This document shows positions 30,293 to 38,335 of a stretch of DNA of 64,000 nucleotides, one piece after another (position 1 is the first letter of the stretch; every line of letters starts with the position of its first letter). Position numbers and translations under genes: made by a program. Source of the stretch: Falsibacillus pallidus. GTDB taxonomy: Bacteria > Bacillota > Bacilli > Bacillales > DSM-25281. The stretch is taken from assembly GCF_003350505.1 (NCBI RefSeq), contig NZ_QQAY01000004.1, forward strand, positions 62,001 to 126,000, given 5' to 3'. A model generated the notes under the pieces. That model worked only from the letters and a program-made list of their open reading frames with translations, ran no database searches and had not been told where the DNA came from.

Positions 30293-30568
30293 GTGAAAAA
30301 GGATCTTTCTTTAGGGGAATTTCTGCTTGATATGAAAGGTAGAGGCTTTAAATTTGAACAAGATGCAATCGGATTCATATATTTCGGCCAGCGCTCTACC
30401 GATGCATCCGATCAACTCGTAAAATTTGCCATTGAAATAACTTTAAAGACGCAGAAAACATTTGACGGGAGCTTTTACATTTCGCTCCTTGAAACATTGA
30501 AAGAAAATGAAATCAATTCCCGCCATAAAGCTTTACAATTTGTAAAGGATATTGGGCTGCTTGCTTAA
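30293..30568 (+). CDS. Conserved small protein of unknown function
   Basis: A 91-residue soluble mixed alpha/beta protein, GTG 30293 preceded by GGGGAGAG. The N-terminal half has FLLDMKGRGFKFEQDAIGFI and the C-terminal half is helical (ETLKENEINSRHKALQFV). No Cys, membrane segment or catalytic motif. It may belong to a Bacillus-specific DUF next to ypcP (DUF6123 is a guess I cannot confirm). A strong terminator follows. Confidence 0.65.
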   Translation: MKKDLSLGEFLLDMKGRGFKFEQDAIGFIYFGQRSTDASDQLVKFAIEITLKTQKTFDGSFYISLLETLKENEINSRHKALQFVKDIGLLA

Positions 30569-30606
30569 AAACAGGTGCATAGATTTTAGATGCACCTGTT
30601 TTTTTG
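30567..30606. terminator. Terminator between convergent genes
   Basis: AAACAGGTGCAT and ATGCACCTGTTT form a 12-bp stem, with TTTTTTT on the + strand and AAAA on the other flank. Confidence 0.9.
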
Positions 30607-30617
30607 GCATTTGCATT

Positions 30618-30695
30618 TTAAACAATGACAAATGTTGTTCCACACACAAACGCAACAAATATTAAAAGAAGGTCATATACCCATTTCCTTGTCAT
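30618..30695 (-). CDS. 25-residue membrane peptide coupled to RNase H
   Basis: ATG at 30695 overlaps the stop codon of the RNase H gene (ATGA), and GGAG lies about 10 nt upstream. The 25 codons give a basic start (TRKWVYD) followed by a hydrophobic segment (LLLIFVAFVCGTTFVIV) to the C-terminus, so a single-pass or surface-seeking peptide. It ends just before the terminator. Stop-start overlap favours a real gene; the function is unknown. Confidence 0.45.
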   Translation of the reverse strand: MTRKWVYDLLLIFVAFVCGTTFVIV

Positions 30696-31090
30696 TCGTT
30701 CATTTCTCCATTCTCGCGGATCGCTCTTCTTGCAAGTTCATCTGCCCGATTCTCCTTGCTCGGAATCCATTTGATAAAAAAGAGGTCCAGCTGCTTTGAA
30801 AGCTCCAATCCCTTTTCAAAGATGACCCGGTATTTTTCTTTTTTGACGAATTCTTTCTCAACCGCCCCCACTACTGCTTTTGAGTCAGTCCGGACTGAAA
30901 CGATTCGATAACCTTTCTCAACGCAAATCTCCATTGCCTTTAAGAAGGAAACAAATTCAGCTTCATGATTGTTCATTTTCCCGAGAGGAAACGTATATCT
31001 TTCAACGGATCCATTATTATTTATGAATACTCCCGCCCCGCTAGGACCGGGATCCCCTGCGCTTGCACCATCTATATATACTTCAACCAT
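30692..31090 (-). CDS. ypdQ: RNase HI-like protein (YpdQ-like)
   Basis: A 132-residue single-domain RNase H. Acidic active-site residues are all visible: Asp7 in YIDGAS, Glu45 in NHEAEF, Asp69 in RTDSKAV and an Asp in NRADELARRA near the C-terminus. The expected activity is cutting RNA in RNA-DNA hybrids; in B. subtilis the equivalent gene has weak or no proven activity. It diverges from a second RNase H-like gene (31252) and overlaps a 25-residue peptide at its end. Confidence 0.85.
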   Translation of the reverse strand: MVEVYIDGASAGDPGPSGAGVFINNNGSVERYTFPLGKMNNHEAEFVSFLKAMEICVEKGYRIVSVRTDSKAVVGAVEKEFVKKEKYRVIFEKGLELSKQLDLFFIKWIPSKENRADELARRAIRENGEMNE

Positions 31091-31251
31091 TCCTTACGCC
31101 GCCTTTCAATTCAATGAAGGATTTTTTTAAAAAAATGTGAGAAAATAGATAAACGAATTGAAATTCGATAAGATTATAAATACTTAATAATTATAGCGGG
31201 GGTGCCATGTTTGTACAACCGCATCCCATCCTATTTGAAGGGGAGATGAAT

Positions 31252-31917
31252 ATGCAGGCAAAAATAAATTGGAAGTATAAAGGTGTCTATCCTGCTGAAT
31301 TTCAGTCAGATTGGATTCCCTTCGATAAAGTAGAAGTGATCATTAATGATTTAATCAAAACAGGGCGTGTCGCAGAACTTTCCATCGAAGATGAAATGGG
31401 GAGCAAATGGAATCAAAAAGAATTTCTAAAACTTCAACAAAAAGTTGAGCAGGAACCCCATGATGTAATTGTCTATTTTGATGGTGGGTTTAAAAAAGAC
31501 GATGGGATTTCAGGGGTTGGAGTGGCTGTTTATTATAAAAAAGGAAAAGAGCAATGGAGGGTACGGGAAAATGAAAGACTTCTCCAGCTTGAGTCCAACA
31601 ATGAAGCTGAATATGCTGCTCTATATACCTCATTGAATATCCTTGAGGAACTTGGGGTTTCATCAATCCCTTGTACGTTTAAAGGGGATTCCCAAGTGGT
31701 ATTGAATCAACTGACCGGAGAATGGCCTTGTTTTGATGAGGTGTTTAATAAATGGCTTGATAAAATCGAAGAAAAAATGAAGCGGCTCCGAATAAAAGCC
31801 AACGTGGAAGTCATTTCGAGGAATCATAATAAAGAGGCAGATAAGCTTGCACAGCAGGCATTGGATGGTATAAAAGTTCATAGTAATGGAATGATCAATA
31901 AAAGTGATGAGGATTGA
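31252..31917 (+). CDS. ypeP: RNase H-like protein with N-terminal extension (YpeP-like)
   Basis: A 221-residue protein: an N-terminal region (about 1-75, with KINWKYKGVYPAEFQSDWIP) of unknown role, then an RNase H domain with Asp in VYFDGG, Glu in NNEAEYAAL, Asp in KGDSQVV and Asp in HNKEADKLAQQA. ATG 31252 has AAGGGGAG 6 nt upstream; the open frame reaches back to 31207. A zinc-finger gene follows 15 nt later, so they share an operon. Confidence 0.85.
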   Translation: MQAKINWKYKGVYPAEFQSDWIPFDKVEVIINDLIKTGRVAELSIEDEMGSKWNQKEFLKLQQKVEQEPHDVIVYFDGGFKKDDGISGVGVAVYYKKGKEQWRVRENERLLQLESNNEAEYAALYTSLNILEELGVSSIPCTFKGDSQVVLNQLTGEWPCFDEVFNKWLDKIEEKMKRLRIKANVEVISRNHNKEADKLAQQALDGIKVHSNGMINKSDED

Positions 31918-31932
31918 AAGGGATGGCAAGTT

Positions 31933-32109
31933 TTGAATAGACAAGAATTATACGCAGAATTGGAAGAGATCCTTGCAACTTATTGTGAAGATTGCTTTTT
32001 AAAAGCCTATCATCGCAAGGAGTTTGGTAAAACGAATGCACATAAATTTTGTATTCAAAAGTGTACAGTTGGCCAAAAATTAAAAGAATACGGCAAGAAG
32101 CTGTCTTGA
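31933..32109 (+). CDS. ypeQ: Small zinc-finger protein (YpeQ-like)
   Basis: TTG 31933 opens 58 codons after AAAGGGATGG. Cys residues in YCEDCFLKAYHR and KFCIQKCTVGQKL fit the small C2HC-type zinc finger known from Bacillus YpeQ-like proteins (CxxC, His, then CxxxC). It is highly charged outside the motif. Synteny (ypeP-ypeQ-cspD) supports the name. Function unknown; nucleic acid binding is plausible. Confidence 0.8.
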   Translation: MNRQELYAELEEILATYCEDCFLKAYHRKEFGKTNAHKFCIQKCTVGQKLKEYGKKLS

Positions 32110-32130
32110 GTAGAGGCAAAAAAAGAATAA

Positions 32131-32170
32131 CAAAAAAAGGCTGACAAAATGTCAGCCTTTATATTTTTTT
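32131..32170. terminator. Bidirectional terminator between ypeQ and cspD
   Basis: AAAGGCTGAC and GTCAGCCTTT form a 10-bp stem with A-run on the left and T-run on the right, serving both convergent genes. Confidence 0.9.
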
Positions 32171-32176
32171 CAGGAA

Positions 32177-32377
32177 TTATAATTTTACAACGTTAGCAGC
32201 TTGTGGTCCACGGTTTCCTTCAACGATTTCAAAAGAAACTTCTTGGCCTTCTTCTAATGATTTGAAGCCGTCGCCTTGAATAGCTGTGAAATGTACGAAT
32301 ACATCGTCTCCGCCTTCAACTTCGATGAATCCAAAACCTTTTTCGTTGTTAAACCATTTTACTTTACCGTTTTGCAT
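32177..32377 (-). CDS. cspD: Cold shock protein CspD
   Basis: A 66-residue OB-fold RNA chaperone with RNP1 (KGFGFIEV) and RNP2 (VFVHF). It melts mRNA structure in the cold and acts as a transcription antiterminator. It is nearly identical to B. subtilis CspD and in the same place (after ypeQ). AGGAGGA precedes ATG 32377. The 5' leader is about 100 nt and holds a hairpin (32402-32419), as is common for csp genes. Confidence 0.96.
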   Translation of the reverse strand: MQNGKVKWFNNEKGFGFIEVEGGDDVFVHFTAIQGDGFKSLEEGQEVSFEIVEGNRGPQAANVVKL

Positions 32378-32401
32378 GCTTAAATCCTCCTAAATGTACA
32401 C

Positions 32402-32419
32402 AAGCATCTTGAGATGCTT
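32402..32419 (-). promoter_or_regulatory. Hairpin in the cspD 5' leader
   Basis: AAGCATC and GATGCTT pair around a 4-nt loop, about 10 nt upstream of the AGGAGGA ribosome site. It could expose or hide the ribosome site with temperature. Confidence 0.5.
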
Positions 32420-32486
32420 TCAAAAATATTATCATTTATATATAGCTTTTATGTATGTAAATAAAAGTATACTAAATGATGACTTA

Positions 32487-32515
32487 AATATACAACATCA
32501 ATAATCGTTAGTCAA
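32487..32515 (-). promoter_or_regulatory. Sigma-A promoter of cspD
   Basis: On the minus strand TTGACT (32515-32510), a 17-nt spacer and TATATT (32492-32487). The start would be near 32480, giving a leader of about 100 nt. Confidence 0.8.
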
Positions 32516-32532
32516 GAAGCTGAAGACGGAGT

Positions 32533-32554
32533 AGTTGAAATTTTCAACTTTTTT
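32533..32554 (+). terminator. Orphan hairpin with T-run upstream of mntR
   Basis: AGTTGAA and TTCAACT form a 7-bp stem with a 3-nt loop, followed by TTTTTT. No gene on the + strand ends here; it lies between the cspD promoter and the mntR promoter. Confidence 0.4.
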
Positions 32555-32589
32555 AATATGAGCGGCATACCGGGCTGTAATCACTTGCT

Positions 32590-32617
32590 TTGCTTGTTAA
32601 ATGACCGGAACTATAGT
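32590..32617 (+). promoter_or_regulatory. Candidate promoter of mntR
   Basis: TTGCTT (32590-32595), a 16-nt spacer and TATAGT (32612-32617), about 45 nt before the mntR start. Confidence 0.4.
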
Positions 32618-32663
32618 AAACTTTTAATGATTGGTTAAAATGTTGTGTATTGGAGGATATGGG

Positions 32664-33083
32664 ATGCCGACACCCAGTATGGAAGATTACATAGAACAAA
32701 TATATTTGTTGATTGAAAATAAAGGCTATGCCCGTGTTTCGGATATAGCAGATGCCCTTTCCGTCCATCCCTCCTCAGTTACTAAAATGGTTCAAAAGCT
32801 AGATAAGGACGATTATTTAATTTATGAAAAGTATAGAGGGTTGATTTTGACCCCTAAAGGGAAGAAAATCGGGAAACGATTGGTTTACCGCCACGAACTT
32901 CTTGAACAGTTTTTGAAGATGATTGGCGTAAAAGAAGAGCATATTTATGAAGATGTTGAAGGGATTGAGCATCATTTAAGCTGGGATTCAATTGACCGCA
33001 TTGGTGACCTTGTTCAGTATTTTGAAGAAGAACCAGTGAGGATTGAAAATCTTAAATCTCTACAAGACAAAAGCGACGAATAA
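32664..33083 (+). CDS. mntR: Manganese-responsive regulator MntR (DtxR family)
   Basis: A 139-residue repressor that binds Mn(II) and shuts off manganese uptake genes. The N-terminal winged helix is [20 protein letters not shown]. Metal ligands known from B. subtilis are present: Asp8 and Glu11 in MEDYIEQ, His77 in RHELLEQ, and Glu99, Glu102 and His103 in [12 protein letters not shown] 32664 (reading MPTPSMEDY) matches the family start and has GGAGG 7 nt upstream; ATG 32631 is upstream of that site. It is divergent from cspD. Confidence 0.95.
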   Translation: MPTPSMEDYIEQIYLLIENKGYARVSDIADALSVHPSSVTKMVQKLDKDDYLIYEKYRGLILTPKGKKIGKRLVYRHELLEQFLKMIGVKEEHIYEDVEGIEHHLSWDSIDRIGDLVQYFEEEPVRIENLKSLQDKSDE

Positions 33084-33108
33084 AATTGTATTGATACCGC
33101 AAACTAAT

Positions 33109-33144
33109 AAAATCCATCCTTGTTTTATGAAGGATGGATTTTTT
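33109..33144. terminator. Bidirectional terminator between mntR and the DUF3892 gene
   Basis: AAAATCCATCCTT and AAGGATGGATTTT form a 13-bp stem with T-tracts on both strands. Confidence 0.9.
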
Positions 33145-33165
33145 AATACTTCATGAATTTTTCTG

Positions 33166-33384
33166 TCAATAAATCGGGGGAAATAGGTTGAAGCCGGGAT
33201 CTTCTGAATCCGTGTGTGATAAAAAAGAAAACCCATCAGAGTCCCCTTGAATTTCAACGTTGGAAATGATTCCGTCCTCAGCTTCAGCAAGTGCCTTTTG
33301 GTAGGAAATGATTCTTCCGGTATTTGTCTCAAAACTTATGATCTTCCCATTGTGATTACGCTGCACCTTTACAATCGATTCCAT
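33166..33384 (-). CDS. DUF3892 family small protein
   Basis: A 72-residue protein with the DUF3892 pattern: VKVQRNHNGKIISFETNTGR, then ISYQKALAEAEDGIISNVEI, and a polar C-terminus with a Pro-rich end. Function unknown. ATG 33384 is chosen over ATG 33390 because AGGAGG directly abuts the latter but is 6 nt before the former. It is convergent with mntR. Confidence 0.75.
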   Translation of the reverse strand: MESIVKVQRNHNGKIISFETNTGRIISYQKALAEAEDGIISNVEIQGDSDGFSFLSHTDSEDPGFNLFPPIY

Positions 33385-33501
33385 AAACATCCTCCTTTTT
33401 TTAAAAAGTATGCCCGATTAGCATAATCTTAATATTGGCAGGAGTTTTTAGGTTTATCCATAATATATAAAGAAGGAAATAGATTTAGAGGAGTGGATGG
33501 A

Positions 33502-34173
33502 GTGGCATATAATTGGCATGAAAAAGCAGAAAAGGATTGGGATGATAGAGCTGATTTCTGGCATGCAAACAGTAAAGAGATGTGGGAAACCGGGAGCAGG
33601 AAGGACATCGTCCCTTTCTTTAAAGAATATGTTCCATTAGATGGTGAAATTGGTGATCTCGGGTGTGGTGATGGCTGCGGTGCTTTCTTATTATCAAAAG
33701 AGGGCTATCGTGTAACAGGGATGGATATTTCGCCAAGGATGGTTGAAATGTCCAACGCTTACAAAAGTGAAAGACTCGATTTCATAGTGGGTGATTTAAA
33801 TCGAATCCCGTTTCAGGAAAATGAACTTTCCGGTGTTATGGCAATCAACTCATTGGAATGGACAGAAGATCCTTTCAAGGTGTTGAAGGACATACTTCAA
33901 AGTGTTAAAAAAGGTGGATATGCATTATTTGGAATCCTTGGTCCGACAGCCCAGCCGAGAATCAACAGCTTTGCCAGATTGACCGGACAACAAGTTATCT
34001 GCAATACGATGATGCCATGGGAATTCGAAAAACTGGCGGAACTGGCAGGATGGGAAAAAATCGCTGAACGGCATGTCCTGAAAAGGGGAGTGGACAAAAA
34101 GATGGCAGATCAATTGTCCAGCGAATTAAAGCAAGCATTGAGTTTTATGACATTATTCATGCTAAAAGCGTAA
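33502..34173 (+). CDS. Class I SAM-dependent methyltransferase
   Basis: A 223-residue methyltransferase. Motif I is IGDLGCGDGCGAFLL and the following acidic residue is in VTGMDISPRMVEM, as in the Methyltransf_11/25 group; IPFQENELSGVMAINSLEW covers motifs II-III. The substrate is unknown. GTG 33502 with GAGGAG upstream is preferred over GTG 33493, which abuts that site. An AIM24 family gene follows 16 nt later. Confidence 0.85.
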   Translation: MAYNWHEKAEKDWDDRADFWHANSKEMWETGSRKDIVPFFKEYVPLDGEIGDLGCGDGCGAFLLSKEGYRVTGMDISPRMVEMSNAYKSERLDFIVGDLNRIPFQENELSGVMAINSLEWTEDPFKVLKDILQSVKKGGYALFGILGPTAQPRINSFARLTGQQVICNTMMPWEFEKLAELAGWEKIAERHVLKRGVDKKMADQLSSELKQALSFMTLFMLKA

Positions 34174-34189
34174 AGAGGAAGGGTTGACA

Positions 34190-34888
34190 ATGATGGATCA
34201 ACGTTATTCGATTCAGGAATTCATACAGGCTACAGAACAGCAGGATAAAGGTCAGGGACTATTCGAATTGGAGACCCCCCGCTTTCTTGAAGTAAACCTT
34301 GAAGGGAAGGTTTGGGCTAAGACAGGTTCAATGATTTCATACAGGGGTCAAGTGAAATTTACGCGAGAAGGCATTTTGGAACATGGAATAGGAAAAATGT
34401 TTAAAAAAGCACTCACGGGTGAAGGGACGACCCTCATGAAAGCTTCCGGTAGCGGAAAACTTTATCTGGCTGACCAAGGAAAGAAAATATCCATTTTGAA
34501 TCTTCAAGGGGAAAGCCTTTTTGTAAACGGCAATGACCTATTGGCATTTGAAGAAACGATTGATTGGGATATCAAGTTAATGAAAAGGATTGCCGGGATT
34601 ATTTCCGGCGGGCTTTTTAATGTGAAGCTTAAGGGGATAGGCATGGTTGCCATCACCTCTCATTATGAACCTCTGACATTGCTGGTGGAACCCGGTAATC
34701 CGGTATATACCGACCCAAACGCTACAGTGGCATGGTCGGGTAATTTAAGCCCCGAGTTTGTGACAGATATTTCATTGAAAACATTTTTTGGAAGAGGCAG
34801 CGGAGAGTCCATCCAAATGAAATTCGAAGGACATGGATTTGTCGTTGTACAGCCATTTGAAGAAGTCTATTATTCTCAACAATCTTAA
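34190..34888 (+). CDS. AIM24 family protein
   Basis: A 232-residue beta-rich protein of the AIM24/TIGR00266 group, named after a yeast mitochondrial protein. FLEVNLEGKVWAKTGSMISY and the Gly-rich repeat SGSGKLYLADQG are typical. Function in bacteria is unknown. AGGAAGGG precedes ATG 34190. It follows the methyltransferase closely and precedes fhs by 36 nt. Confidence 0.85.
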   Translation: MMDQRYSIQEFIQATEQQDKGQGLFELETPRFLEVNLEGKVWAKTGSMISYRGQVKFTREGILEHGIGKMFKKALTGEGTTLMKASGSGKLYLADQGKKISILNLQGESLFVNGNDLLAFEETIDWDIKLMKRIAGIISGGLFNVKLKGIGMVAITSHYEPLTLLVEPGNPVYTDPNATVAWSGNLSPEFVTDISLKTFFGRGSGESIQMKFEGHGFVVVQPFEEVYYSQQS

Positions 34889-34924
34889 TCAGTTTGAAGT
34901 TTACATACTCTGGAGGTAGGATGC

Positions 34925-36613
34925 ATGGAAACAAAGCCGGTTTATAAATCAGATATTCAAATTGCCCAGGAAGCGGTAATGGAGCCCATCAGTGTTATTG
35001 CAGCGAAAATTGGATTGGGACCAGACGATATAGAATTGTACGGGAAATATAAAGCAAAAATCAGTTATGAGGCGATCAATAATCTGCCTCAGACAGATGA
35101 GGGAAAGATCATTTTGGTGACTTCAATCAACCCCACCCCGGCAGGTGAAGGGAAATCCACTGTAACAGTCGGTTTGGGTGATGCATTGAGCCAGCTTGGG
35201 AAGAAGACCATCATTGCGATGAGGGAGCCTTCCCTTGGTCCGACAATGGGAATCAAAGGAGGAGCTGCGGGCGGAGGCTATTCGCAGATTCTTCCCATGG
35301 AAGATATCAACTTGCATTTTACAGGCGACATCCATGCCATCACTGCGGCTAATAATGCCTTATCTGCATTGATTGATAATCATATTCATCAAGGGAATGA
35401 ATTGAAAATCGATCCAAGAAGGATTATTTGGAAAAGGGTGCTTGATATAAACGATAGGGCACTCCGAAAAGTGGTCATCGGCTTGGGTGGGCCCGTTCAA
35501 GGTGTTCCAAGGGAAGATGGATTTGATATTACTGTTGCTTCCGAAATCATGGCGGTGCTCTGCCTTGCAGTTGATCTGAAAGATTTGAAAAAAAGGATCT
35601 CTTCTATTGTGGTCGCCTACAATGTGGATAAAGAGCCAGTGACAGTAGGAGATTTAGGTGTTGAAGGAGCATTGACGCTTCTTTTAAAAGATGCACTGAA
35701 GCCCAACCTGGTACAGACTGTAGAGCATACACCTGCTCTTGTCCATGGCGGACCGTTTGCAAATATTGCCCATGGTTGCAACAGCGTCATGGCAACCAAA
35801 ACAGCAGCTAAACTGGCTGATTTCGTCGTTACAGAATCTGGATTCGGGGCGGATTTAGGTGCAGAAAAATTCCTGCATATCAAATCCAGGGCTGCTGGGT
35901 TAAAACCGAGTGCAGTTGTCATCGTTGCAACAATCAGAGCGTTGAAAATGCATGGTGGAGTCATTAAAACAGAATTAATGACAGAAAATGTACAGGCGCT
36001 TGAAAAGGGTCTAGATAACCTAAAGAAGCACATTGAAACGATTAAACAGTTCGAACTTCCTTTTGTAGTGGCTGTCAATCGTTTCGTGACTGATACAAAG
36101 GAGGAAGTCTCTCTCCTGTTGAAGTGGTGCGAAGAAAATGGAGTATCTGCATCTTTGACAGAGGTGTGGGAACATGGTGGAAAAGGTGGATTGGATTTAG
36201 GGGAAAAAGTTATTCAAGCGATTCAAAATCAAGAAAATAACTTTCACTCCCTGTATGATGTTTCCGATTCATTAGAAGAAAAAATAACGGCAATCGTTCA
36301 AAAAGTTTATGGAGGCAAGGGTGTTGAATTCTCTACAAAAGCATTCAGGCAACTGAAGGAAGCTGAAAAAAATGGATGGGGACATTTGCCAGTATGCATG
36401 GCCAAGACACAGTACTCGCTGTCAGATGACCCTAATAAGCTCGGAAGGCCATCTGAATTTACTATTCACGTCAGGGAATTAATTCCAAAGCTTGGGGCAG
36501 GATTTGTCGTTGCTTTGACCGGGGATGTCATGACCATGCCAGGTTTGCCAAAGAAACCAGCAGCAAATGGCATGGACGTTGACGATGAGGGAAGAGCTGT
36601 CGGTCTATTCTAA
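34925..36613 (+). CDS. fhs: Formate--tetrahydrofolate ligase
   Basis: A 562-residue enzyme that uses ATP to join formate and tetrahydrofolate to 10-formyl-THF, feeding purine and fMet-tRNA synthesis. The P-loop is PAGEGKST (about 72-79) inside [20 protein letters not shown]; further family blocks are [19 protein letters not shown] and [10 protein letters not shown] near the C-terminus. B. subtilis 168 lacks this gene, many other Bacillaceae have it. GGAGGTAGG is upstream of ATG 34925. Confidence 0.96.
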   Translation: METKPVYKSDIQIAQEAVMEPISVIAAKIGLGPDDIELYGKYKAKISYEAINNLPQTDEGKIILVTSINPTPAGEGKSTVTVGLGDALSQLGKKTIIAMREPSLGPTMGIKGGAAGGGYSQILPMEDINLHFTGDIHAITAANNALSALIDNHIHQGNELKIDPRRIIWKRVLDINDRALRKVVIGLGGPVQGVPREDGFDITVASEIMAVLCLAVDLKDLKKRISSIVVAYNVDKEPVTVGDLGVEGALTLLLKDALKPNLVQTVEHTPALVHGGPFANIAHGCNSVMATKTAAKLADFVVTESGFGADLGAEKFLHIKSRAAGLKPSAVVIVATIRALKMHGGVIKTELMTENVQALEKGLDNLKKHIETIKQFELPFVVAVNRFVTDTKEEVSLLLKWCEENGVSASLTEVWEHGGKGGLDLGEKVIQAIQNQENNFHSLYDVSDSLEEKITAIVQKVYGGKGVEFSTKAFRQLKEAEKNGWGHLPVCMAKTQYSLSDDPNKLGRPSEFTIHVRELIPKLGAGFVVALTGDVMTMPGLPKKPAANGMDVDDEGRAVGLF

Positions 36614-36672
36614 AAAAGGTTTCTAATTAGCAAAAATAATAAATAGATTATATTAACTTTGGGGAGATAGCT

Positions 36673-37167
36673 ATGTTTGATCCTACGGCATATGAAAATT
36701 TAAAGGTCGTTCTTGAAGGTGCGCTGTATGATCTTGATTTAAGCGGGGAAATCAAGGTCATTGGCCGGAAGGACTCAATTGATCTCGCATCTCTTTCAAG
36801 ACTGTATGAAGTCACGGCTTCTCTATCTTCTAAAGAATGCCGAATCACCGCTTCCATCAGGATAGAAGCAGGGTTGCAGCAATTGGCATCAGAGCTGCTG
36901 GCTCTTACTGACAGTTCTCCAGGTGTAGTTGCCGAGATCGAGTTTAAAGGGGACCAAGTAGATCTTACAGACCGAAATATCAATTTGATTAAAGAAATGT
37001 GGGGGACGGATAGAGAATTCGAGGAAAAAAACATTATTTCTTCCTTGAATCCACCTGCCAGATCTCTCCTTTTGACCTTTAATCGGATTATTACAGAAGA
37101 AATGGTTGATGATTTGCTGGAGATGACACATCACACAGTAAAAACACTGACAGCCCTTAGCAGATAG
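36673..37167 (+). CDS. Uncharacterised 164-residue protein upstream of degV
   Basis: A soluble, acidic, mixed alpha/beta protein with no Cys cluster, signal peptide or membrane segment. TTGGGGAG precedes ATG 36673. Blocks such as SGEIKVIGRKDSIDLASLSR and PGVVAEIEFKGDQVDL suggest beta strands in the first half, with helices at the end (EEMVDDLLEMTHHTVKTL). I do not recognise the family. It is 23 nt before a DegV gene, so an operon link is likely. Confidence 0.75.
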   Translation: MFDPTAYENLKVVLEGALYDLDLSGEIKVIGRKDSIDLASLSRLYEVTASLSSKECRITASIRIEAGLQQLASELLALTDSSPGVVAEIEFKGDQVDLTDRNINLIKEMWGTDREFEEKNIISSLNPPARSLLLTFNRIITEEMVDDLLEMTHHTVKTLTALSR

Positions 37168-37190
37168 GGGATAGACAAGGGGGAAATGGA

Positions 37191-38033
37191 TTGAAGATTG
37201 CCTGGGTGACCGACAGCACAGTGTGTTTGGATGAAGAGCTTTCATCCCATCCTGATTTGTATGTGCTGCCAATGACAATTCTGTTGGATGAGGAAGAATA
37301 TCTTGATGGGGTGACCCTTGGACCGGTAGAACTTTATGAAAAGCTGAAAGGACTAAAAAATGCACCAAAGTCCTCACAGCCATCAGTCGGTTCCTTTGTA
37401 GAACTATATTCAAAACTAAAAGACGAATATGATTCCATTATTTCCATCCACGTATCTTCACATTTAAGTGGTACCTATTCCACTGCCGTACAGGCGGCCA
37501 ATATGATTGACCATCCCATAAAGGTGATAGATTCGAAGATTTTATCATATCCGCTCTCATATCTTATCAAACTTGGGATGAAAGTTATTTCAGACGGAGG
37601 TTCGAGTGAAGAAGCTGTTGAAGTAATAGGGGATTTATTGAAATCAAATGAAACTTATGTACTTGTCGGAAGTATAGAACAGCTTCATAGAAGCGGGCGA
37701 ATGAATGGGCTTCAATTTTTCATTGGCAGCTTTATGAATATCAAGCCGATCATTTCCATTTCAGATGGACAATTGCTTGTAAAGGAAAAGGTGCGGAGCG
37801 GAAAAAAAGGGTTAGAAAAAATGGCGGATTATATAAAAGATTCTTCTGATAAAGGGGCTATTAAGGAAATCTTTATTTTATATGGTCTCCATGATGAAGA
37901 AGCTTTAAAATGGAAGAATAATATTAAGGTGATGTTTCCTGTTGTTAAATGTTCAATACATCCACTCGGGGCGGTCATCGGTCTGCATGCAGGCGAACAT
38001 ACATTAGGAATCAGCTGGTTCTGTGAAAGTTAA
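37191..38033 (+). CDS. DegV family fatty acid-binding protein (first copy)
   Basis: A 280-residue DegV/FakB-type protein that binds a fatty acid between its two domains. IAWVTDSTVCLDEEL, PKSSQPSVGSF, ISIHVSSHLSGTYSTA and LVGSIEQLHRSGRMNGLQ are the standard blocks. TTG 37191 lies 7 nt after AAGGGGG. The family serves as acyl carrier for fatty acid kinase FakA in Firmicutes; no fakA is here. A second DegV gene lies at 48004. A terminator and a repeat element follow. Confidence 0.9.
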   Translation: MKIAWVTDSTVCLDEELSSHPDLYVLPMTILLDEEEYLDGVTLGPVELYEKLKGLKNAPKSSQPSVGSFVELYSKLKDEYDSIISIHVSSHLSGTYSTAVQAANMIDHPIKVIDSKILSYPLSYLIKLGMKVISDGGSSEEAVEVIGDLLKSNETYVLVGSIEQLHRSGRMNGLQFFIGSFMNIKPIISISDGQLLVKEKVRSGKKGLEKMADYIKDSSDKGAIKEIFILYGLHDEEALKWKNNIKVMFPVVKCSIHPLGAVIGLHAGEHTLGISWFCES

Positions 38034-38058
38034 TCAATTTATTTCAACTTAAAACGTA

Positions 38059-38085
38059 AAAGCTGGCAAATGCCGGCTTTTTTTA
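38059..38085 (+). terminator. Terminator after the first degV gene
   Basis: AAGCTGGCA and TGCCGGCTT (one G-T pair) form a stem ending in TTTTTTTAT. Confidence 0.85.
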
Positions 38086-38144
38086 TCGTTTATGAAATTA
38101 TAAAAATGTTACCTTGTAGATAACTTTAAAGTAAGTTAATCTAC

Positions 38145-38258
38145 GTCCAGCTCCAGCGCCTAGCCCCTCGAGTCATAAGCCGTACCTCTACGGAAATCAG
38201 GATTTCCTTCGAGTTCCGTCTTATGCTGGTCGGGTCTGATCGAGGCGCTTGCGCTTTT
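38145..38258 (+). repeat. Intergenic repeat family A, copy 1
   Basis: A 114-bp element begins GTCCAGCTCCAGCGCC and ends TCGAGGCGCTTGCGCTTTT. It is nearly the same as 43385-43500 and the reverse complement of 51444-51560. The ends (AGCGCCTAG...CTCGA / TCGAGGCGC) and the middle (ACGGAAATC...GATTTCC; CATAAG/CTTATG) pair, so it can fold into a branched hairpin. No ORF inside. Confidence 0.9.
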
Positions 38259-38335
38259 GTTCTGTCAAAAAGTATGAAGTTGTTAAAGGCTAAGGGGATA
38301 ACATGATAAAATATGATCAAGGAAGTGGTTTGATA

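Noticed and set aside
38145-38258. Possible CRISPR or tRNA-like structure in the repeat elements
   Set aside because: Copies are isolated and kilobases apart, with no spacer pattern; no tRNA acceptor or anticodon arms can be drawn.
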